A stretch of 64,000 nt of DNA. Origin: GCA-2708415 sp964353185. Lineage in GTDB: Bacteria > Pseudomonadota > Alphaproteobacteria > Micavibrionales > Micavibrionaceae. Positions within the stretch are counted from its first letter, which is position 1. Each line of letters begins with the position of its first letter. The stretch is taken from contig CAYGUV010000002.1 of the NCBI GenBank assembly GCA_964353185.1, positions 124,001-188,000 on the forward strand, read 5' to 3'. Below, one piece after another: positions 8,174 to 18,360 of this stretch. A model generated the notes under the pieces. That model was not told where the DNA came from. It saw nothing but the letters and a program-made list of their open reading frames with translations, and ran no database searches. A program made the translations under genes and the position numbers.

Positions 8174-11169
8174 CTTTAAATAATATAACAAATATTTATA
8201 CAATCTCCCCTGATCAACCTTTTGTTGATTCATTGGCATCAAATTTATTGCATGAATATAAAGATACCCCTGAAAAATTATCTGATATTCTTATCATGTT
8301 GCCAACACGCCGCACATGTCGTGCGCTCCGTGATAGTTTTTTAAAAAAAACTGAAGGAACACCACTTCTTCTCCCTAAAATTCGACCTATCGGTGATATT
8401 GATGCAGAAGAGCTATCTTTATCCCTCGCACAAGATGATTTGTTTGATTTAAATGCGCCCATTCCTTCTATGAAGCGACAATTATTGCTTGCTAGATTAA
8501 TTGCTGCCAAACGGCCCGATCAATCAGGCAGCGTTGAACAAGACCTTGGCCTTGCCCAAGCCTTAGGACATTTGATTGATCAAATTCATACTGAAAACCT
8601 TGATTTTAAAACATTGCCTTCCATAGTTGAAAAAGCCGATATTGCTGAACATTGGCAAATTACCCTCGATTTTTTGGAAATTATCAGCCTCTATTGGCCA
8701 AAGATTTTAAAACAAGCTGGCTACACAGATGCGGCCGAATATAGAAACGCTCTTTTAACCAAGCTAAATGAACATTGGCAAAAAAATCCACCACAGCATC
8801 CTGTGATCATGGCTGGCTCAACCGCTTCTATCCCCGCCGTTTCTGCTTTGGCAAAAACAATTCTATTACTCCCATACGGAAAGCTTATTATCCCGGGATT
8901 AAATAAAGTCATGGATGAAACAGCATGGCAAAGCATTACCGAAGGACACCCACAAGCTACCCTTAAAAATCTACTAGAATTTTTGAATATTACGCGCGAC
9001 GATGTTAAAAATTATACGCAAATAAGAAATCAATCTCGATTAGATCTTATTTCCAATATCATGTTACCGGCTGAACAAACCATCCAGTGGTCGCACGCTT
9101 TAAAAAACAATCAAAAAAAATACTTAATTGATGACTTAACACAAAATATATTTCGTTATGACTGCGACACGATACAAGAAGAAGCAGACACTATTGCGCT
9201 TATCTTACGTGAAACATTAGAAGATAAAGACCAAACCGCTTGCGTAATAACGACTAACCGCGCCTTGGCAAGACGTATCACACAACGGTGCAAATTTTGG
9301 AATATTGAGGTTGATGATACTGCAGGTCAAAATTTAAAAGATACGGCACTTGGTCAATATCTTCTTCATTCCCTATCCATTTTTACAAATAATTTTGATT
9401 CTGTATCCCTACTCAGCTTTCTTAAACATGACTATACCTCTATAAAAACGGTTGATAATTTCCGTCAAAATATACGTAATTTCGAAATAGAGGTTTTACG
9501 CGGAAAACCTATCAAAAATGGCATAGAAGGCATAAAAAATAGGCTGCAATTTAAGATAAAAGACCCCCACAGCTATCAAAAACCATCAGAAGGTACTATA
9601 AATTTTCTAAAGATATTAGAGGAGAATATAGACCCATTTTCCGCTATCTTACATCACACAGATAATGACTTTAGTGTCTTTTTAACAACACACATAAAAA
9701 TGGTTGAGCATTTTTATGGTTTTGAAAACCAATCATTATGGTCAGGAGAATCTGGAAACGCTGCTGCAAATTTATTGTCTGAACTATATGAATATGCAGG
9801 TGATATAGGTAAAATTTCTTTATATGAATACGAAGTAATTATTAAGCATTTTATTGGTACCGTCACTGTTCGTCCCAAATTTGGAACCCACCCTCGTCTA
9901 CAAATTTTAGGACAAATTGAAGGACGAATGGTCCAAGCCAACCGCGTTATACTTGCGGGCCTAAATGAAGGGTCATGGCCGCCAGACCCAGGGCACGACC
10001 CATGGATGTCACGTCCAATGCGTCAAAGATTTGGCCTTCCTTCGCCCGAACGGTCTATTACTTTAGCGGCGCATGATTTCTGCCAAGCCTTTTGTGCCCC
10101 CCAGATTTATTTAACACGCGCAAGTAAGATGGACGGCGCGCCTACCGTTCCTGCGCGTTGGTTAGAACGCTTTAACACCTATTTATCCGCGCATAACATC
10201 AGCAATAATTTATTAACCAATGGAACACATTTATCATACAACGCGCATCTTGATGCCGCCGAACGTACCAAGGAGATTACTCGCCCCGCTCCATGCCCAC
10301 CGATAGAGGCCCGCCCAACTTATTTATCGGTGACCTCCATCGATAAATGGATGAAGGACCCCTATTCAATATATGCACAAAAAATTTTGAAACTGGAAAA
10401 ACTATTACCTTTAAATGAAGTCACGAGCGCTTCTGATAAAGGTATTATTTTTCACGAAATATTACATCGTTTTAACAAGCAATATCCAAATCATCTAAAC
10501 GACCAATCAGCCAATGATTTTGTTGATGTTGCAATTAAGGTTCTTGAGGAAAATATTGAGACATCAGAATCACTCTCATTTTGGCGTCCTCGTTTAATGC
10601 AATTTGCGCATAATTATATAGATTTTGAATCTAAATGGCGGGAAAAACACCAACTTATTTCTGCAGAAATAAAAGGTTCTATTGATTTTAAACAAACAGA
10701 TAATATTGACTTTACCCTAACTGCGCGTGTGGATCGTATTGACCGGCATGCTGATGGATCATATGCCATCATTGATTATAAATCTGGTGGACAATATAGC
10801 GCGACTAATCTAAAAACTGGCGCCCTATCTCAATTACCTCTTGAAGGTTTAATCTTAACCGAAGGAACATATGATGCTATTCAACAATTAACTGATAAAA
10901 ATGTTAGTTATTTAGGATATTGGAAAATTGAAAACTCAAAACAAACCATAAACGAAATTAAAACAAAAAATCTTGCAGAAACAATTATCTCTATCGTCGA
11001 TACAAAGGCAGGGTTACTCAATTTAATTACAACTTATCAAAATCCAGATACATCCTATCTTGCCATTCCAGATTTAAACAATGCGCCGCGTTTTAACGAC
11101 TATGCTTATCTTGAACGCATAAAAGAATGGGCTGCCTTAGACGAACCTGAAAATATAGAAGCGTATTAA
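8170..11169 (+). CDS. addB: double-strand break repair protein AddB (alphaproteobacterial type)
   Basis: A 999-residue subunit of the AddAB helicase-nuclease, which resects double-strand breaks before RecA loading. The N-terminal two thirds is a helicase-like fold without an obvious Walker A, as in other alphaproteobacterial AddB proteins. The MVQANRVILAGLNEGSWPPD block (about 580-600) and SPERSITLAAHDF are family signatures. The C-terminal nuclease domain carries LTARVDRIDRHADGSYAIIDYKSG (about 850-875) with the catalytic Asp and Lys. The start ATG overlaps the preceding stop by four bases, and addA starts two bases after its stop, so the genes are co-translated. Confidence 0.95.
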   Translation: MTLNNITNIYTISPDQPFVDSLASNLLHEYKDTPEKLSDILIMLPTRRTCRALRDSFLKKTEGTPLLLPKIRPIGDIDAEELSLSLAQDDLFDLNAPIPSMKRQLLLARLIAAKRPDQSGSVEQDLGLAQALGHLIDQIHTENLDFKTLPSIVEKADIAEHWQITLDFLEIISLYWPKILKQAGYTDAAEYRNALLTKLNEHWQKNPPQHPVIMAGSTASIPAVSALAKTILLLPYGKLIIPGLNKVMDETAWQSITEGHPQATLKNLLEFLNITRDDVKNYTQIRNQSRLDLISNIMLPAEQTIQWSHALKNNQKKYLIDDLTQNIFRYDCDTIQEEADTIALILRETLEDKDQTACVITTNRALARRITQRCKFWNIEVDDTAGQNLKDTALGQYLLHSLSIFTNNFDSVSLLSFLKHDYTSIKTVDNFRQNIRNFEIEVLRGKPIKNGIEGIKNRLQFKIKDPHSYQKPSEGTINFLKILEENIDPFSAILHHTDNDFSVFLTTHIKMVEHFYGFENQSLWSGESGNAAANLLSELYEYAGDIGKISLYEYEVIIKHFIGTVTVRPKFGTHPRLQILGQIEGRMVQANRVILAGLNEGSWPPDPGHDPWMSRPMRQRFGLPSPERSITLAAHDFCQAFCAPQIYLTRASKMDGAPTVPARWLERFNTYLSAHNISNNLLTNGTHLSYNAHLDAAERTKEITRPAPCPPIEARPTYLSVTSIDKWMKDPYSIYAQKILKLEKLLPLNEVTSASDKGIIFHEILHRFNKQYPNHLNDQSANDFVDVAIKVLEENIETSESLSFWRPRLMQFAHNYIDFESKWREKHQLISAEIKGSIDFKQTDNIDFTLTARVDRIDRHADGSYAIIDYKSGGQYSATNLKTGALSQLPLEGLILTEGTYDAIQQLTDKNVSYLGYWKIENSKQTINEIKTKNLAETIISIVDTKAGLLNLITTYQNPDTSYLAIPDLNNAPRFNDYAYLERIKEWAALDEPENIEAY

Positions 11170-11170
11170 A

Positions 11171-14100
11171 ATGAATCAAAATCTTAAACGCCAAAGCCCT
11201 TCTACCAATCACGAAATTGATCCAAATGTTCGCCAACGCCATGCGGCTAATCCAACTCAATCCGTCTGGGTTGGCGCCTCTGCAGGGTCAGGAAAAACAA
11301 AAGTCTTAACGGACCGCGTTTTACGCTTATTACTGCCCGATAAACTAGGTTTAAACGCTGTTTCACCTGAAAAAATTCTTGCGCTTACTTTTACCAAGGC
11401 CGCAGCGAGTGAGATGGCATTACGTATCAACGAAGAGCTTGGAAAATGGGCTGTCATGCCCCTAGAATCTAAGGATTCTAAAAGTACTGGCTCTCAAAAA
11501 TATAATTTAAAAGGGACGTTAGAGTTTTTATTGGGTCACCCCCCAACCGATCATCAAATTATTACAGCGCGGCAACTTTTTGCAAAAGTTATTGATGTTC
11601 CGGGTGGGTTAAAAATTATGACTATCCATTCCTTTTGCACCTCTATCCTAGGGCGCTTCCCCCTAGAGGCGGGCTTGTCCCCTAATTTTAAAGCCATCGA
11701 AGAAAGCGAATCAAAGCCCCTTCTTCAACACGCTATTAATCAGACAATTAATACATCACAAACCCTCAAAGGGTCTGATCTTGCGCAAGCATTCTATAAT
11801 CTGGCACTTGTGCAAAATGAAGATCAAATTTACGACCTGATCCAAAAATTAATAAGTGAGCGACGCCAAATTCAAAAAATTCTTGATAGTAATTTTGGTG
11901 CATTGGGTCTGTACACTTCGCTGTGTCGTCATTTTGACATTAATGATGCTGAAACAGCTGACGATATTATGACCGCGGCATGCAATTCTAAAAACTATAA
12001 CGAAGCCGGGCTAAGGGACGCCTGCAAGGCATTATCTGAAGGGACAGAAAAAACAGATCAACCCAAATCACACATTATTCAAGATTGGCTTGATAGTGAT
12101 ATTCATCAACGCGTCAAAACTTTTGAAAATTATCAAGAAGCCTTTTTTACAAAAACTGGCGAGATTTTGAAAAATATAGCCACCGCAGGATTACAAAAAA
12201 AACATCCCGATCTTCAGGAAAATTTATACATCGAAGCCACACGCCTAGAAAAAGTAAAGCAAAGCCTATCGGCACTTCACATCGCAACCATTACGCGTGA
12301 TTTATTTTTATTTGGCACAGACATCCTTGAAAATTATGAACATGCAAAAAAACAAAAATCATATCTTGATTATGATGATTTAATTTTAACTACCCTAAAT
12401 TTACTTACAGGGAAAACGGATAATTTAAAAAATCTAAACAACGTATCCCCATGGATACGCTATAAACTTGACCAAGGGATTGACCATATTCTGGTGGATG
12501 AAGCGCAAGACACTAATCCTGAGCAATGGGAAATCATTCGTGTTTTAACGGATGATTTTACTGATACCTCTGATGAAGACCCTGCGCGTACCCTATTTGT
12601 CGTTGGAGATGAGAAACAATCTATCTATAGCTTTCAACGCGCCTCCCCAGAAAAATTTGATGAGATGCGCCAATATTTTACGGATAAATTTAAACAAAAT
12701 AAGAAAAATTTTAAAGAAATAGATTTTATCACTTCTTTCCGTTCAACCAAAGCCGTTTTAGATTTTGTTGATACTGTTTTCTCCCATGATATTTATAAAA
12801 AGGGTCTTGGTAAAAATTCAATTGAGCATCAATCTTTTCGAAAGAGCCAACCAGGTTTGGTCACCCTTTGGCCACTTTTTAAAAACCCAGATAAAATTGA
12901 AAAAGATGTTTGGACGCCGCCAACACAAATTTCCGACTCCTCTTCCGGTGCGCAAGCATTGGCCAATTATATTGCTGATAATATTCGTCATTGGCTTGAT
13001 GATAAAAACCGCATATTACATTCTTATAATCGGCGTGCTGAGCCCAAAGATATAATGATCTTACTGCGTACACGTAATCAATTTCTTGACCAACTTGTAC
13101 GCGCGCTCAAAACACGTAACATCCCCGTAAGCGGTGTTGACCGTATGGTTTTAAACGATCAACTTGTTGTTCAAGACCTTTGCGCCGCGGCGCAATTTGC
13201 CTTATTACCCAATGATGATTTAAATCTAGCAGGCCTTTTAAAATCACCTTTTATTGGTATCGATGAACAAACTTTATTTGATCTTTGCTATAATCGAAAA
13301 TCCCAATCATTATGGGATCGTGTCCGCCAATCAGATCATATAGAAATCATTCAATGGTTAGAAATTCTTATTCAGCTAAGCGGTAAAGAACGTCCCTATA
13401 ATTTCTTTTCAACCCTTCTTCAAATGCCATGTCCATCTGATTCAAAAAGTGGATTACGCGCTATTAAAAAACGACTAGGCGATGAATCACTCGACCCTAT
13501 TGATGAATTTATTACACTAATTTTAAATTATGAGCATAAATACACTCCCAGCTTGCAAGAATTTCTCGTTCTACAAGAATCAAATTTACAACAAATCAAA
13601 CGTGAGTTGGAAGAAGCGGGTAACATGGTCAGGATCATGACAATCCACGGGGCAAAGGGGCTACAATCCCCCATTGTTATTATGCCCGATACTATCCGCG
13701 CCAGCACTAACAAAAAAGAACGCCTATTGTTGCCACAAAAAACAACGCAAGCCTTACCCTATTTTTGTCCGACAACATCAAACTTACCGCCCCCCTGCCA
13801 ACAGGCTGTTAAATATTTAGAAGAAAAAGATACGCAAGAATATCGCCGTTTATTTTATGTGGCCGCAACCCGCGCCGAAAGTGAGCTTTATATTGCAGGC
13901 AACAAAGGCTCATCTAAAAGCCACCGCGAAAGCTGGTATGATTATGCAGTTGATGCTTTTTCACAATTGGATGTAACAGAAATACAATGCCCATACACCG
14001 ATAATATTATTCAAGAATTTAGCAACCCTGCAACAACAAACAAAGCAGATAAAATTGAAAAAGAATTAAATCATCAAAATATCAAATCAGAAGCGCCCAA

Positions 14101-14683
14101 TTGGCTTTATAAACCAATTGAAAATATTGATAGCCCGTTAAAAACATTTACCCCTTCGCGCCCAGAAAGTTTAAAGACGGAAGAGACGCTCTCCCCCTTG
14201 CAACCAGATGACAAAATTCGGTTCAAACGGGGTAATATCATTCATAAGTTATTACAAACTTTGCCAGATATCGACCCTAAAATATGGGAAGAAAAAATAG
14301 CACAATTCCTATCACGCCCTTCTCATAATTTATCAGAGCAAGATCAAAATAATATTTTGCAAGAAACGCTCAATATATTAAGGCACCCCGTTTTTGCGCC
14401 TGTTTTTGGTGAAGGCTCACGCGCTGAGGTCTCAATAACAGGTGTAGTTAATAATCAGGTTTTATCTGGTCAAATTGACCGCCTTTTGGTCACAGATACT
14501 GAAATATTAATTATTGATTATAAAACCAACCGGCCGCCCCCGAAAAAGGCATCTGACGTCCCCCAAATCTATATCGATCAAATGAACGCCTATGCCTCTG
14601 CTATACGCCATATTTATCCTGATAAACCTATTAAAAAAGCCCTTATTTGGACAAATACGGCCTTGCTCATGCCGCTTGATTAA
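11171..14683 (+). CDS. addA: double-strand break repair helicase AddA
   Basis: A 1170-residue UvrD-family helicase-nuclease, partner of AddB. Helicase motifs in order: Q-like ANPTQSVWVGASAGSGKT with Walker A (about 27-44), LALTFTKAAASEMALRI, Walker B/DEAQ in DHILVDEAQDTNPEQW (about 437-452), VVGDEKQSIYSFQRA, MTIHGAKGLQSPIVIMPD (about 823-840) and FYVAATRAESELY. The C-terminal RecB-type nuclease has GQIDRLLVTDTEILIIDYKTNR, with catalytic Asp, Asp and Lys. Length is typical for alphaproteobacteria. It is the third gene of the tsaE run and is followed by trxA. Confidence 0.96.
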   Translation: MNQNLKRQSPSTNHEIDPNVRQRHAANPTQSVWVGASAGSGKTKVLTDRVLRLLLPDKLGLNAVSPEKILALTFTKAAASEMALRINEELGKWAVMPLESKDSKSTGSQKYNLKGTLEFLLGHPPTDHQIITARQLFAKVIDVPGGLKIMTIHSFCTSILGRFPLEAGLSPNFKAIEESESKPLLQHAINQTINTSQTLKGSDLAQAFYNLALVQNEDQIYDLIQKLISERRQIQKILDSNFGALGLYTSLCRHFDINDAETADDIMTAACNSKNYNEAGLRDACKALSEGTEKTDQPKSHIIQDWLDSDIHQRVKTFENYQEAFFTKTGEILKNIATAGLQKKHPDLQENLYIEATRLEKVKQSLSALHIATITRDLFLFGTDILENYEHAKKQKSYLDYDDLILTTLNLLTGKTDNLKNLNNVSPWIRYKLDQGIDHILVDEAQDTNPEQWEIIRVLTDDFTDTSDEDPARTLFVVGDEKQSIYSFQRASPEKFDEMRQYFTDKFKQNKKNFKEIDFITSFRSTKAVLDFVDTVFSHDIYKKGLGKNSIEHQSFRKSQPGLVTLWPLFKNPDKIEKDVWTPPTQISDSSSGAQALANYIADNIRHWLDDKNRILHSYNRRAEPKDIMILLRTRNQFLDQLVRALKTRNIPVSGVDRMVLNDQLVVQDLCAAAQFALLPNDDLNLAGLLKSPFIGIDEQTLFDLCYNRKSQSLWDRVRQSDHIEIIQWLEILIQLSGKERPYNFFSTLLQMPCPSDSKSGLRAIKKRLGDESLDPIDEFITLILNYEHKYTPSLQEFLVLQESNLQQIKRELEEAGNMVRIMTIHGAKGLQSPIVIMPDTIRASTNKKERLLLPQKTTQALPYFCPTTSNLPPPCQQAVKYLEEKDTQEYRRLFYVAATRAESELYIAGNKGSSKSHRESWYDYAVDAFSQLDVTEIQCPYTDNIIQEFSNPATTNKADKIEKELNHQNIKSEAPNWLYKPIENIDSPLKTFTPSRPESLKTEETLSPLQPDDKIRFKRGNIIHKLLQTLPDIDPKIWEEKIAQFLSRPSHNLSEQDQNNILQETLNILRHPVFAPVFGEGSRAEVSITGVVNNQVLSGQIDRLLVTDTEILIIDYKTNRPPPKKASDVPQIYIDQMNAYASAIRHIYPDKPIKKALIWTNTALLMPLD

Positions 14684-14759
14684 AAGCTTTCAAACTGGCC
14701 GTAACTTTTATATCCTATAGTCGAATATATAAAGAAACGTCACAATGAGGAGTAAGATA

Positions 14760-15077
14760 ATGGCAAGTGTAAACGTATCTGATGCAGATTTTGAAAATGA
14801 AGTGTTAAAAGCCGACGGCCCTGTCATGGTTGATTTCTGGGCAGAATGGTGCGGCCCTTGTAAAGCATTGTCCCCCATCGTCGATGAAGTGGCCAATGAA
14901 ATTGGTGATAAAATGAAGATCGTTAAAGTAAATATCGACGAAAACCCAAATGCACCAACCAAATATGGTGTTCGCGGCATCCCCACCTTGATGGTTTTTA
15001 AGGACGGTGAACTTGTTGATACCAAAGTTGGCGGCATGTCTAAACAACAATTGAACGATTGGCTCAATAGTGTTTAA
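14760..15077 (+). CDS. trxA: thioredoxin
   Basis: A 105-residue cytosolic disulfide reductase. The active site WAEWCGPCK has the redox cysteines at about 31 and 34; the cis-Pro loop GIPTLMVFKDGE is intact. An ATG 15 bases upstream is in frame, but AGGAG (14748-14752) lies between the two ATGs with a 7-nt spacer, so it serves the start at 14760. A gap of 76 bases separates it from addA, so it may have its own promoter; a strong terminator follows. Confidence 0.97.
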   Translation: MASVNVSDADFENEVLKADGPVMVDFWAEWCGPCKALSPIVDEVANEIGDKMKIVKVNIDENPNAPTKYGVRGIPTLMVFKDGELVDTKVGGMSKQQLNDWLNSV

Positions 15078-15103
15078 AGAGTAATCAAAATTTTAAAATA
15101 ATA

Positions 15104-15138
15104 AAAAGCCGCCATTTTCCTTCTGGCGGTTTTTTTAT
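15104..15138 (+). terminator. rho-independent terminator after trxA
   Basis: The stem GCCGCCA / TGGCGGT encloses a 9-base loop and is followed by seven T. It lies about 30 bases past the trxA stop. Confidence 0.85.
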
Positions 15139-15171
15139 ATAATTTTATGACGCTATAACACATATAATTAT

Positions 15172-15200
15172 TTGTCACACATACATTGTTTTGCCATAGT
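15172..15200 (+). promoter_or_regulatory. candidate promoter for the ABC exporter (possible leaderless start)
   Basis: TTGTCA (15172-15177) and CATAGT (15195-15200) are separated by exactly 17 bases and resemble sigma-70 -35 and -10 elements. The predicted transcription start, 6-7 bases downstream, coincides with ATG 15207, which has no ribosome binding site. Confidence 0.45.
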
Positions 15201-15206
15201 GTATAT

Positions 15207-17009
15207 ATGTCCCAAAGTGCAAAAAATATAAAAAACAACATTATCATGCCTCCCGCTGATAAGGCTCCCATAGATACGGGCAATATTTTGGCATGGATTT
15301 GGTATTTTTTAACACCCTATAAAAAATCAATCATCGCCTATTCTATCTATCGCTTTATACGCGATTCATATTTTGCGATGTTGCCATTGGTAATAGGGTT
15401 TATGATTAATGCCCTCAATAGTGGCATCGCACAGGAAAATTCAAATTTATTTTTCGGGGGCGCTCTGGCCTATATGTTATTATTTGCTGTATTTGCCTAT
15501 AACATGGTCTTCGTACCCGAAGTGCGCAATTACGAAAAAGCGGTTCGTGCCCTTACCCTTTACAGTATTAACCACCTCAATAAACTATCAATTGATTGGC
15601 ATGAAAAACAAGGATCAGGCGGTAAATTACAACGCGTGATGACCGCTCGTGTTGGTTTGCAAGAGCTTTCCCGTTTCTACCGTTGGGACTTCTTCAATAT
15701 TGTCGGTCAAATTACTGCTATTACCGTTTCCGTTATGTTTATGGACATCCCCGGTTTTTATATTTTCTTATATATTGGATTCATCGGAAGCTTTTTAACA
15801 GCGTCATATTATTTTGCACGCCCTTATTTATGGCTTTTTAATAAATACCAAGAAACGTTTGAGGGCCTGCTTTCAGGTGTCTATGAATTTGTGTCTTCAA
15901 TACGTACCGTAAAATCTTACAGTTTATCGCCTTATATTTATAAACGTGCCAGAGACTTGGAACAACAAGGTCAAGGGGCAATTATTGATGCATTCGCGCA
16001 AAATTTAAAACGATGGACAATTTGTAATTTAATCGCTGTGGCATGGATTACTATATTCTTAATACTTGGATTATATCTTGTTCTAAATGATCAATTATCA
16101 ACGGGTGCTTATGCAACTTCGTTTTTCTTAGCCTCAAATGTTTGGGGTGTTTGTATATATTTTGGTGCTTTTTTGGAAAAGCTTTTTGAACATGGCAATG
16201 CCATTCACCGTTTGGTCAAAACGCTACGTATACAACCTAAGAAATTTGACTTACAGCCAGCCCAGCAACTTCTCCCCGACTGGGAAGCTATAACCATTGA
16301 TAATCTTTGCTACACCTATGATGAAGAAGGCAATCACGGTATCAAGAACCTGAATATTCACGCAAAACGCGGTCAGAAAATCGCCCTCGTCGGGAATAGC
16401 GGGGCAGGAAAATCCACTTTTATTAAATTACTGATGAAACAAATGCTTCCTGAACAAGGTAGTATTAACATTGATAATTCCAATATATCTTACATTGCGA
16501 CAGCCGATTGGCTCACGCAAATCAGCTACGTGCCCCAAGATATCGAACTTTTTAATCTGTCTATTCGTGATAATATTTTATTGGATAAGCAGGATATTGA
16601 TCCAGACACTCTCGATCACGTGTTGAAACAATCAGCCCTTGCCGAATTTATTGAAACACTCCCCCAAGGTCTTGACACCATGGTTGGTGAGCGGGGTGTA
16701 AAACTCTCAGGGGGTCAACGACAGCGTCTGGGCATTGCCCGCGCCCTTGTCCGCCAAGCACCTATCATTATCTTTGATGAAGCGACTAGTGCCCTTGATT
16801 CTATATCAGAAAGACAAATTCAAAAAGCGATTGAAAATAGCTTCGAAGGGCGCACCGCCTTTATTATTGCGCATCGCCTCTCCACAATCCGCAATGCCGA
16901 TCATATCATCGTTTTGGATGAAGGAGAGATTATTGAACAAGGTGATTTTGATACGCTTATTACTCTTGATGCCCATTTCGCCAAACTGTGGAACATGCAA
17001 AGCCGTTGA
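15207..17009 (+). CDS. ABC exporter, fused permease and ATPase (MsbA/MDR-like)
   Basis: A 600-residue half-transporter with an N-terminal six-helix ABC exporter membrane domain (about 20-330) and a C-terminal ATPase. Walker A is GNSGAGKST (about 396-404), the signature LSGGQRQR (about 500-507), Walker B IIIFDEATSALD, and the H-loop IIAHRLSTIRNADHIIVLDEGEI. This is the lipid/multidrug exporter class; the substrate is unknown. The ATG at 15207 is preferred to a TTG seven codons upstream; ATG 15246 is a second alternative. None has a ribosome binding site. It is monocistronic and convergent with infC. Confidence 0.9.
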   Translation: MSQSAKNIKNNIIMPPADKAPIDTGNILAWIWYFLTPYKKSIIAYSIYRFIRDSYFAMLPLVIGFMINALNSGIAQENSNLFFGGALAYMLLFAVFAYNMVFVPEVRNYEKAVRALTLYSINHLNKLSIDWHEKQGSGGKLQRVMTARVGLQELSRFYRWDFFNIVGQITAITVSVMFMDIPGFYIFLYIGFIGSFLTASYYFARPYLWLFNKYQETFEGLLSGVYEFVSSIRTVKSYSLSPYIYKRARDLEQQGQGAIIDAFAQNLKRWTICNLIAVAWITIFLILGLYLVLNDQLSTGAYATSFFLASNVWGVCIYFGAFLEKLFEHGNAIHRLVKTLRIQPKKFDLQPAQQLLPDWEAITIDNLCYTYDEEGNHGIKNLNIHAKRGQKIALVGNSGAGKSTFIKLLMKQMLPEQGSINIDNSNISYIATADWLTQISYVPQDIELFNLSIRDNILLDKQDIDPDTLDHVLKQSALAEFIETLPQGLDTMVGERGVKLSGGQRQRLGIARALVRQAPIIIFDEATSALDSISERQIQKAIENSFEGRTAFIIAHRLSTIRNADHIIVLDEGEIIEQGDFDTLITLDAHFAKLWNMQSR

Positions 17010-17010
17010 G

Positions 17011-17043
17011 ATATAAAAAAAGCCGCCTTATCAAAAAGCGGCT
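17011..17043 (-). terminator. rho-independent terminator of infC
   Basis: Read on the minus strand, the stem AGCCGC / GCGGCT closes an 11-base loop and runs into seven T. It lies about 30 bases after the infC stop. It could also work weakly for the convergent ABC exporter. Confidence 0.8.
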
Positions 17044-17074
17044 CCTTCGTATTATGAGGCTCTACTAAAATAAC

Positions 17075-17782
17075 TTACGCTTCTCTAGCGTCTTTTGCAT
17101 CTTCAGCTTCCGCAACCGGCTGTTTATCAGCTTTGGCTTGACCATCGGCTGCATCTAATTTTTCTTGTGCAACATTGATAGCAGCTTCCTTCGCAATTGC
17201 TTGCTCTTTGGCTTCTTCGCGTTGTATGGCTTTTTCAACCGCCAATTTATCAGGCGCCAAAATCATAATCATCTGGCGGCCTTCCATTTTAGGATGAAAT
17301 TCAACTTTTGATAAATCTGCTAAATCATCACGGATACGGTCCAATAATTTTGCAGCCAAATCCTTATGCGCCATTTCACGGCCACGAAAACGCAGTGTTA
17401 CTTTTACCTTATCTTCATTGGTTAGGAATTTTTTTGCGGCCTTTAATTTTACACCATAATCATGATCTTCAATATTTGGGCGGACTTTAATTTCTTTAAC
17501 ATCAACGGTTTTTTGTTTTTTACGCGCTTCAGATGCTTTTTTCTGTTGTTCGTATTTATACTTACCATAGTCTAAAATTTTACAAACGGGTGGTTTTGCA
17601 TGTGGGGAGACTTCGACCAAATCAAGGCCATATTCTTCCGCGGCGGCAACACCTGCGGCAACACTCATCACGCCTAACATTTCTCCATCTGCGCCGACTA
17701 CTCGTACTTCCTCGGCTGTAATATTATGATTTGTCTTTGGCCCTTTATCTTTTGGGGGCTGTTGAAATGGTGGTCTAGCGAT
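17075..17782 (-). CDS. infC: translation initiation factor IF-3 (AUC start codon)
   Basis: Binds the 30S subunit, prevents premature 50S joining and proofreads the initiator tRNA-start codon pair. The first ATG in frame (17678-17680) is internal. The frame continues upstream through the conserved NHNITAEEVRVVGADGEMLGV region to ATC at 17780-17782, which sits 8 bases after a perfect AAGGAG (17791-17796). Taking AUC as start gives 235 residues: an N-domain with LDLVEVSPHAKPPVCKILDYGK, a linker, the C-domain with VTLRFRGREMAHKDL, and an Ala/Glu/Lys-rich tail. Abnormal start codons in infC are a known autoregulatory device. A minus-strand terminator follows the stop. Confidence 0.95.
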   Translation of the reverse strand: MARPPFQQPPKDKGPKTNHNITAEEVRVVGADGEMLGVMSVAAGVAAAEEYGLDLVEVSPHAKPPVCKILDYGKYKYEQQKKASEARKKQKTVDVKEIKVRPNIEDHDYGVKLKAAKKFLTNEDKVKVTLRFRGREMAHKDLAAKLLDRIRDDLADLSKVEFHPKMEGRQMIMILAPDKLAVEKAIQREEAKEQAIAKEAAINVAQEKLDAADGQAKADKQPVAEAEDAKDAREA

Positions 17783-17892
17783 GGTGCATTCTCCTTTAAT
17801 TGTTTCAGTTGGTAATTAATATATCTTATAATGATAAATAAGTCCTTAAAATAGGGCGTAACCCTTTAATATTCAAGCTTTTTATGGGTATT

Positions 17893-18357
17893 TTAAACAT
17901 TCAAAGCGTAGATGGCATAATTTAAAACCATCGCAAAACTGGTCCATAAAAGCGGTGGGATCATTAAAAAAGCCGCAATACGCTCTACATTCCATGATTT
18001 CACAATAAATAGTACCGTCAAAACGTTTAAAACCCCGATCCAAATCAGCGCTAATAGAATTTCATGCGCGCCAAAGAAAATAGGCGTCCATGCCCAATTA
18101 AGAATGGTATAGCCTATAAAAATCCATTTTAATTCACGAACCTGTTTATCAGATTGCCAAATCTTCCATCCCGCGCTCGCAATCATGACATATAAAATGC
18201 TCCATACAATGGGAAACAAATAATTGGGTGGATTGAAAGAGGGTTTTTCTAAGCCTGCATACCAGCTGGTGATTTCACCTTGTGTAATTTGTCCAATGCC
18301 AAATGCCACGGCCAAGTACACAACTATCCATGCAATAAGTGATAAATATTTTTTCAT
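17893..18357 (-). CDS. tspO: TspO/MBR (tryptophan-rich sensory protein) family protein
   Basis: A 154-residue membrane protein with five hydrophobic helices and the TspO/CrtK hallmarks: SWYAGLEKPSFNPPNYLFPIVWSILYVMIASAGWKIW near the N-terminus and NWAWTPIFFG in the middle, rich in Trp. TspO proteins bind and may degrade porphyrins and respond to oxygen or light stress. It starts three bases after the thrS stop, so it is probably co-transcribed with thrS; infC lies downstream on the same strand. Confidence 0.9.
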   Translation of the reverse strand: MKKYLSLIAWIVVYLAVAFGIGQITQGEITSWYAGLEKPSFNPPNYLFPIVWSILYVMIASAGWKIWQSDKQVRELKWIFIGYTILNWAWTPIFFGAHEILLALIWIGVLNVLTVLFIVKSWNVERIAAFLMIPPLLWTSFAMVLNYAIYALNV

Positions 18358-18360
18358 CTT

